A DNA stretch of 64,000 nucleotides from contig DATNQM010000052.1 of assembly GCA_036704045.1 (NCBI GenBank), positions 1 through 64,000 of the forward strand. The letters run 5' to 3'. Positions 60,368 to 64,000 of this stretch are shown piece by piece (positions within the stretch are counted from its first letter, which is position 1; each line of letters starts with the position of its first letter). This stretch comes from Ancylothrix sp036704045 (GTDB lineage: Bacteria; Cyanobacteriota; Cyanobacteriia; Cyanobacteriales; Oscillatoriaceae). The notes under the pieces were generated by a model. That model searched no databases, had not been told where the DNA came from, and was given only the letters and a program-made list of their open reading frames with translations. The position numbers and the translations under genes were made by a program.

Positions 60368-61291
60368 TTATGAATGATTTTGCAGCCACATTTGTAAATC
60401 ATCCACAGTTGAAAAATCTAGCAAAGCATCCGCTAAAGCTTCTAAGTTCACTAGAGTTAACTGATTCACAGATTCTTCCAATTCAGGACTCAATAAACCG
60501 ACGCGGCGTTGAAGTAGGCGCTGAACTAAACTTAACGCTTCTTGTCGCCGGCCTATTTCCTTCCCTTGTTCAATTCCTGTTTCCATCCAACTTGTGACTA
60601 TTTCCATAACTACCTCCTGTTCCTGTGGTAAAATTGCCCTCAATTGCTCCTGAAAAACTGCATTTTCTTCAGGATTTAATCTCAAATAGATGTCAATAAA
60701 TCCAGAAAGTAACTGCTTACGCGCCTCGTCAATTTCCAACTGACTTAGCATCCGCAAACATTCTAACTTAACCGTAGGTCGGTCTGCCACATCCATCTGC
60801 ATTTTTGCCATCAAAGCACACACAACCGGACTACGCACATTGACAAAATCTCGCCAATTTAGCCGGTTTAATTGCAGAGTTTCATAATTAAAAGTATTGA
60901 CATCTTTCCCCCGAAACTTCACCTGATAAAGACTCGGATAAGGACGTTTTGGCCGGTCAAAAGAAAAAACAGCAATCGGAAAAACCGGCATCTCATACTT
61001 CTCATGCAGTCGAGAAAAATACACAAACATCCGTCTGGGAAAACTTAACTGACTTTCTGACTGATGTTCTACATGAATAATCAAACTGCTATCTTCATTC
61101 TTAACCTTAGCCTGAACAATCAGATCCGCCTCATATTTCTTCCCAGAAGTTACATCCGTAAACACCTCCTTATCAAGAAACATCCAAGAATCAGACTCAA
61201 TCACCTCCCAAACCTGCGGAAAAAACACCTGCAAAAACTCCGCAAAAAACGTAGAAAGCAACTCCTTAAATAAACGGTCGTGGTCAATCAT
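60368..61291 (-). CDS. Rpn family PD-(D/E)XK nuclease-like protein with DUF4351 tail
   Basis: 307 residues. FKELLSTFFAEFLQVFFP opens the Rpn/transposase_31-like PD-(D/E)XK domain. The nuclease core is YEADLIVQAKVKNEDSSLIIHVEHQ: D-x(n)-E-x-Q in place of the classic E-x-K, as is usual in this group. RMFVYFSRLHEKYEMPVFPIAVF follows. The C-terminal 60 residues (REALSLVQRLLQRRVGLLSP-like helix, here RRQEALSLVQRLLQRRVG) form a DUF4351 tail. Related proteins promote recA-independent recombination or act in defence. Cyanobacterial genomes often carry many copies, and the role here is unknown. Confidence 0.8.
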   Translation of the reverse strand: MIDHDRLFKELLSTFFAEFLQVFFPQVWEVIESDSWMFLDKEVFTDVTSGKKYEADLIVQAKVKNEDSSLIIHVEHQSESQLSFPRRMFVYFSRLHEKYEMPVFPIAVFSFDRPKRPYPSLYQVKFRGKDVNTFNYETLQLNRLNWRDFVNVRSPVVCALMAKMQMDVADRPTVKLECLRMLSQLEIDEARKQLLSGFIDIYLRLNPEENAVFQEQLRAILPQEQEVVMEIVTSWMETGIEQGKEIGRRQEALSLVQRLLQRRVGLLSPELEESVNQLTLVNLEALADALLDFSTVDDLQMWLQNHS

Positions 61292-61357
61292 TAATAGGAG
61301 GATTGGTAAAAAACTAACTAATAAAATCTTACCACCAATCCCCCTCTTCCATCTGCA

Positions 61358-64000
61358 TTAATCAGCGTCCATCTGAGGTTTTTCCATCCTTTTACCCAAC
61401 CCAAAACTCCAAGAAAAATCATGCAGCATCGTATAAAAACACGGAATAATAAACAACGTTAAAAACGTCGCCAGAGACAACCCAGAAAACACAACCACCC
61501 CCAAAGGTTGCAAAAACTCTCCCCCTTCCCCGGCACCCAAAGCCAAAGGAAACATCCCCAAAACCGTCGTAATAGTCGTCATTAAAATCGGCCTCAAACG
61601 TTGCGGTGCCGCCTTCAAAATAGCCATTCGACGATTCACCTTTTCCCGCTCATAAATTACATTCGCAAACTCCACCATAATAATCGCATTATTCACCACA
61701 ATTCCCACCAGCAAAACCGCACCCACCAACACCGTCGCACCAATAGCAGTTTGGGTAATATATAAACCAAAAATCCCCCCCGCCAAAGACAACGGCACAG
61801 TAAACATAATCACCAAAGGATCAATCAAAGAATTATACTGAACCGCCATCACAACAAACACCAAAAACGCAGCCAAACCACCTAAAACCTTCAGAGAATC
61901 TTGTAACTGTTGGTTTGTTTCGGCTGTGGAACTTGGTAAAATTGTCACTCCCTCCGGTAACTCCACTTCACTTAAAACCGAATTCACCTGTTTAAACGCA
62001 TCACTTAAACTCGCACCCTCCGTCAAACTACCGGCAATTAAAAACACCTGACGCTGATTAATGCGTTGAATTTCTCCCGGTGCTTGGCCTTCCTCAATTT
62101 TCGCTACATCGCCTAAACGAATTTGCCGGTTTCCTTGAACAAATAACGGAATTTGTGCTAATTGAGTTATCCTTTCAATCAATTGATCTTCAAGCTGCAC
62201 CCGCACATCAACTAAACGATCTCCCCGCTGTAATTGCGTCGCAATAGACCCTTGAATTGCCGTTTGAATTGTTGAGCCAATATCCCTAGTAGTTAACCCG
62301 AATTCCTGCACTCTTTGCCAGTCAGGACGAATTTGTACCTCTGGTTGCCGGTCATCGGCATCGGGTCTAAATCGTGCCAAAGTTACTTTTTCATCCAAAG
62401 CAGACAAAATTTCCCGACCGGCCTGCCTTAATTTTTGCTCATCATTTCCCTGCAACATAATATCAACATCTGCACCTCGAACCGGCGAATTAGTTAAAAT
62501 AATCCCCCGTACTTGACCAGGATTTATTCTTAAGCGAATTCCAGCTAAATTTAACTTGTCAAACTCCTCAGTCACTCGCTTAGTAAACGCATCAATATCT
62601 GTGCCTGGTTTTAAAGTTATATTTGCCGAACTACGCAAGGGATTAGATGTTGTGTTAGACCCAAAAAGTGAGCCTCCCGCTGTTGAAAACACATACTCAG
62701 TTTCCGGTTGATTGCGAATAATTTTATCGACTTCTTCCATCACTTTCAGGTTAGTTTGTAACGGAGTCCCCGGAGGAAATTGAGCAGAAAGATTTGCTTG
62801 GCCGGTGTTAATTCGCGGTAAAATTTCTTGAGGAATTTGTTGCGACATCCAAAGACTACCTCCCCCCAACAAACCCACAATTAACAACACCACCAAAAAA
62901 CGATATCGCAATACCAAGTCAAGAAAGCGCATATAACTAACCGTCGCATCTTCAAAGCGCTGATTAAATTGGCGCAACAACACAAAATCAGCAACCCGAC
63001 TCGACCATCGCACAGCTAATAACCGAGAAGTGAGAACTGGCACCACCGTTAAAGATACTAAAAGTGAGGCAGCCACCGAAAAACTGATTGTGAGAATTAA
63101 CTCATTAAATAACAACGAGAAAAACCCACCAATTAACAAAAAAGGCAACACAGAAACTAAGTTTGTCGTTGTTGAAGCTAACAAAGCAGATTCAACTTCT
63201 CGACTGCTTTTTTCCGCTAAATCAATTAATTCTTGCTTCGATAACCGGCTTTTTGAAACTTTCCCCGGAGTCATTCCCACCCCCTCGGCAATAGTTTCTA
63301 ACATCACAATTGAGTTATCTACCACAATCCCCACACCAAGGGCTAAACCTCCCAAACTAAATATATTAATTGATAACCCAAACAACTGCATCAAAATAAT
63401 CGCCGCCATCGTCGCCAACGGAATTGAAATCACAATAATTAACGTCTGACGCAGCGAACCCAAAAACAGCAAAACCGCCACCGCCGCCAAACCGGCACCA
63501 AACAAACCTGAACTACTCACATTAGAAATAGAATTGCGAATAAACCTCGATTCATCCAGCGTTGCTAACAACTCCATTTCTTCGGTAATTAAACCGGATA
63601 CTCTTAATTCTTCGATGCGCTTTTTAACTCCTTCTACCACCTCAATCGTATTTGCATCAGGTTGTTTTTGAATAGTTACTTTAACTGCCGGTTCGCCATT
63701 CAAAGAAACAAAAACCCGCTTATTTTCTGTTCCATCAATAACTTCTGCAAAATCTTGTAAATAAACCCGGCGATTTTTGCCCGTATTACTTCCACCCCCA
63801 ACTTCAAAAGACAATTCTCGAATTTCAGAAACATCTTTAAACTTTCCTGCCGTCCGCGTCAAAGATTCCCCTTTTTCTCCCTCAATTCTACCTCCAGAAA
63901 TATCCTGATTTCGCTCTCTAATAGCAGTCAAAACTGTTGATAAATTGACACCTTGTGCTTGCAATCTTTTAAGGTCAATATTAACTTGTATCTCCTCCCT
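61358..64000 (-). CDS. RND efflux transporter permease, partial (N-terminus outside the window)
   Basis: 880 residues visible; a complete protein is about 1,040, so roughly 160 are missing beyond 64000. The frame runs open to the edge (EEIQVNIDLKRLQAQG), so a TTG at 63964 is not the start. HAE1-type AcrB-like export pump: a first membrane block from about residue 165 (GAGLAAVAVLLFLGSLRQTL), ALGVGIVVDNSIVMLETI in helix 4 with D-N instead of the D-D proton pair of AcrB, a periplasmic domain, and a second membrane block (GVIVNNAIIMVEFAN-like: here VGIVVNNAIIMVEFAN). It exports toxic compounds with an adaptor and an outer-membrane channel not seen here. The substrate is unknown. Confidence 0.9.
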   Translation of the reverse strand, partial: REEIQVNIDLKRLQAQGVNLSTVLTAIRERNQDISGGRIEGEKGESLTRTAGKFKDVSEIRELSFEVGGGSNTGKNRRVYLQDFAEVIDGTENKRVFVSLNGEPAVKVTIQKQPDANTIEVVEGVKKRIEELRVSGLITEEMELLATLDESRFIRNSISNVSSSGLFGAGLAAVAVLLFLGSLRQTLIIVISIPLATMAAIILMQLFGLSINIFSLGGLALGVGIVVDNSIVMLETIAEGVGMTPGKVSKSRLSKQELIDLAEKSSREVESALLASTTTNLVSVLPFLLIGGFFSLLFNELILTISFSVAASLLVSLTVVPVLTSRLLAVRWSSRVADFVLLRQFNQRFEDATVSYMRFLDLVLRYRFLVVLLIVGLLGGGSLWMSQQIPQEILPRINTGQANLSAQFPPGTPLQTNLKVMEEVDKIIRNQPETEYVFSTAGGSLFGSNTTSNPLRSSANITLKPGTDIDAFTKRVTEEFDKLNLAGIRLRINPGQVRGIILTNSPVRGADVDIMLQGNDEQKLRQAGREILSALDEKVTLARFRPDADDRQPEVQIRPDWQRVQEFGLTTRDIGSTIQTAIQGSIATQLQRGDRLVDVRVQLEDQLIERITQLAQIPLFVQGNRQIRLGDVAKIEEGQAPGEIQRINQRQVFLIAGSLTEGASLSDAFKQVNSVLSEVELPEGVTILPSSTAETNQQLQDSLKVLGGLAAFLVFVVMAVQYNSLIDPLVIMFTVPLSLAGGIFGLYITQTAIGATVLVGAVLLVGIVVNNAIIMVEFANVIYEREKVNRRMAILKAAPQRLRPILMTTITTVLGMFPLALGAGEGGEFLQPLGVVVFSGLSLATFLTLFIIPCFYTMLHDFSWSFGLGKRMEKPQMDAD

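Overview
The window reads as chromosome of a multicellular (filamentous) cyanobacterium, most likely of the Oscillatoriales type. The main reasons are a full-length HetR, a Ycf46-type AAA ATPase, a group 2 (SigC-like) sigma factor, cyanobacterial PntA/PntB, a plastid-type pyruvate dehydrogenase E2, an acyl-ACP synthetase and a DUF2808 protein. Whether this strain makes heterocysts cannot be told from the window. The genus is inference.

Layout. 1-139: 3' end of an IS5-like insertion sequence. 0.3-9.3 kb, all on the minus strand: bifunctional proline catabolism enzyme (putA), a DUF433/DUF5615 toxin-antitoxin pair, a secreted double-SH3b protein, a GLIC-like pentameric ligand-gated ion channel, and the three-gene transhydrogenase operon. 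10-16.4 kb, plus strand: DUF2808 protein, the ribosome/RNase P/membrane-insertion block rpmH-rnpA-PH protein-yidC-KH/R3H protein, then YceD, Ycf46 ATPase and an SH3 protein. 16.9-22.4 kb: a 57-residue membrane protein, a peptidoglycan-binding protein, sigma factor, gpsA, lipA and tRNA-Pro(CGG). 22.5-27.1 kb: hetR with a long structured upstream region, an FAD oxidoreductase and a zinc alcohol dehydrogenase.

27.4-47.8 kb is one long plus-strand exopolysaccharide cluster: flippase (Wzx), methyltransferase, five glycosyltransferases, polymerase (Wzy), a Tat-exported beta-helix protein, a WbpV/WbpL/WbpM-like trio that would make and load the first sugar, a five-SLBB export protein (OPX/Wza class) and a Wzc-like co-polymerase. 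Together they form a near-complete Wzx/Wzy pathway. The first 9 kb of the cluster is markedly AT-rich compared with its flanks, which suggests it was acquired or exchanged.

47.8-64 kb: a decayed WD40 gene, a quinone-oxidoreductase-type enzyme, pdhC, ylqD, acyl-ACP synthetase, recQ with a duplicated C-terminal tail, a DUF427 protein, a MazEF-type pair bracketed by repeats, a Ca2+/H+ exchanger, an Rpn-family nuclease and the C-terminal part of an RND efflux permease that runs off the right edge.

The most notable things are the GLIC-like channel, a family of at least six double-hairpin repeats found next to both toxin-antitoxin operons, a long inverted repeat upstream of hetR, a possible structured RNA ahead of the polysaccharide cluster, and a GH141-like beta-helix protein inside that cluster. 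No CRISPR array, prophage or rRNA gene was seen.
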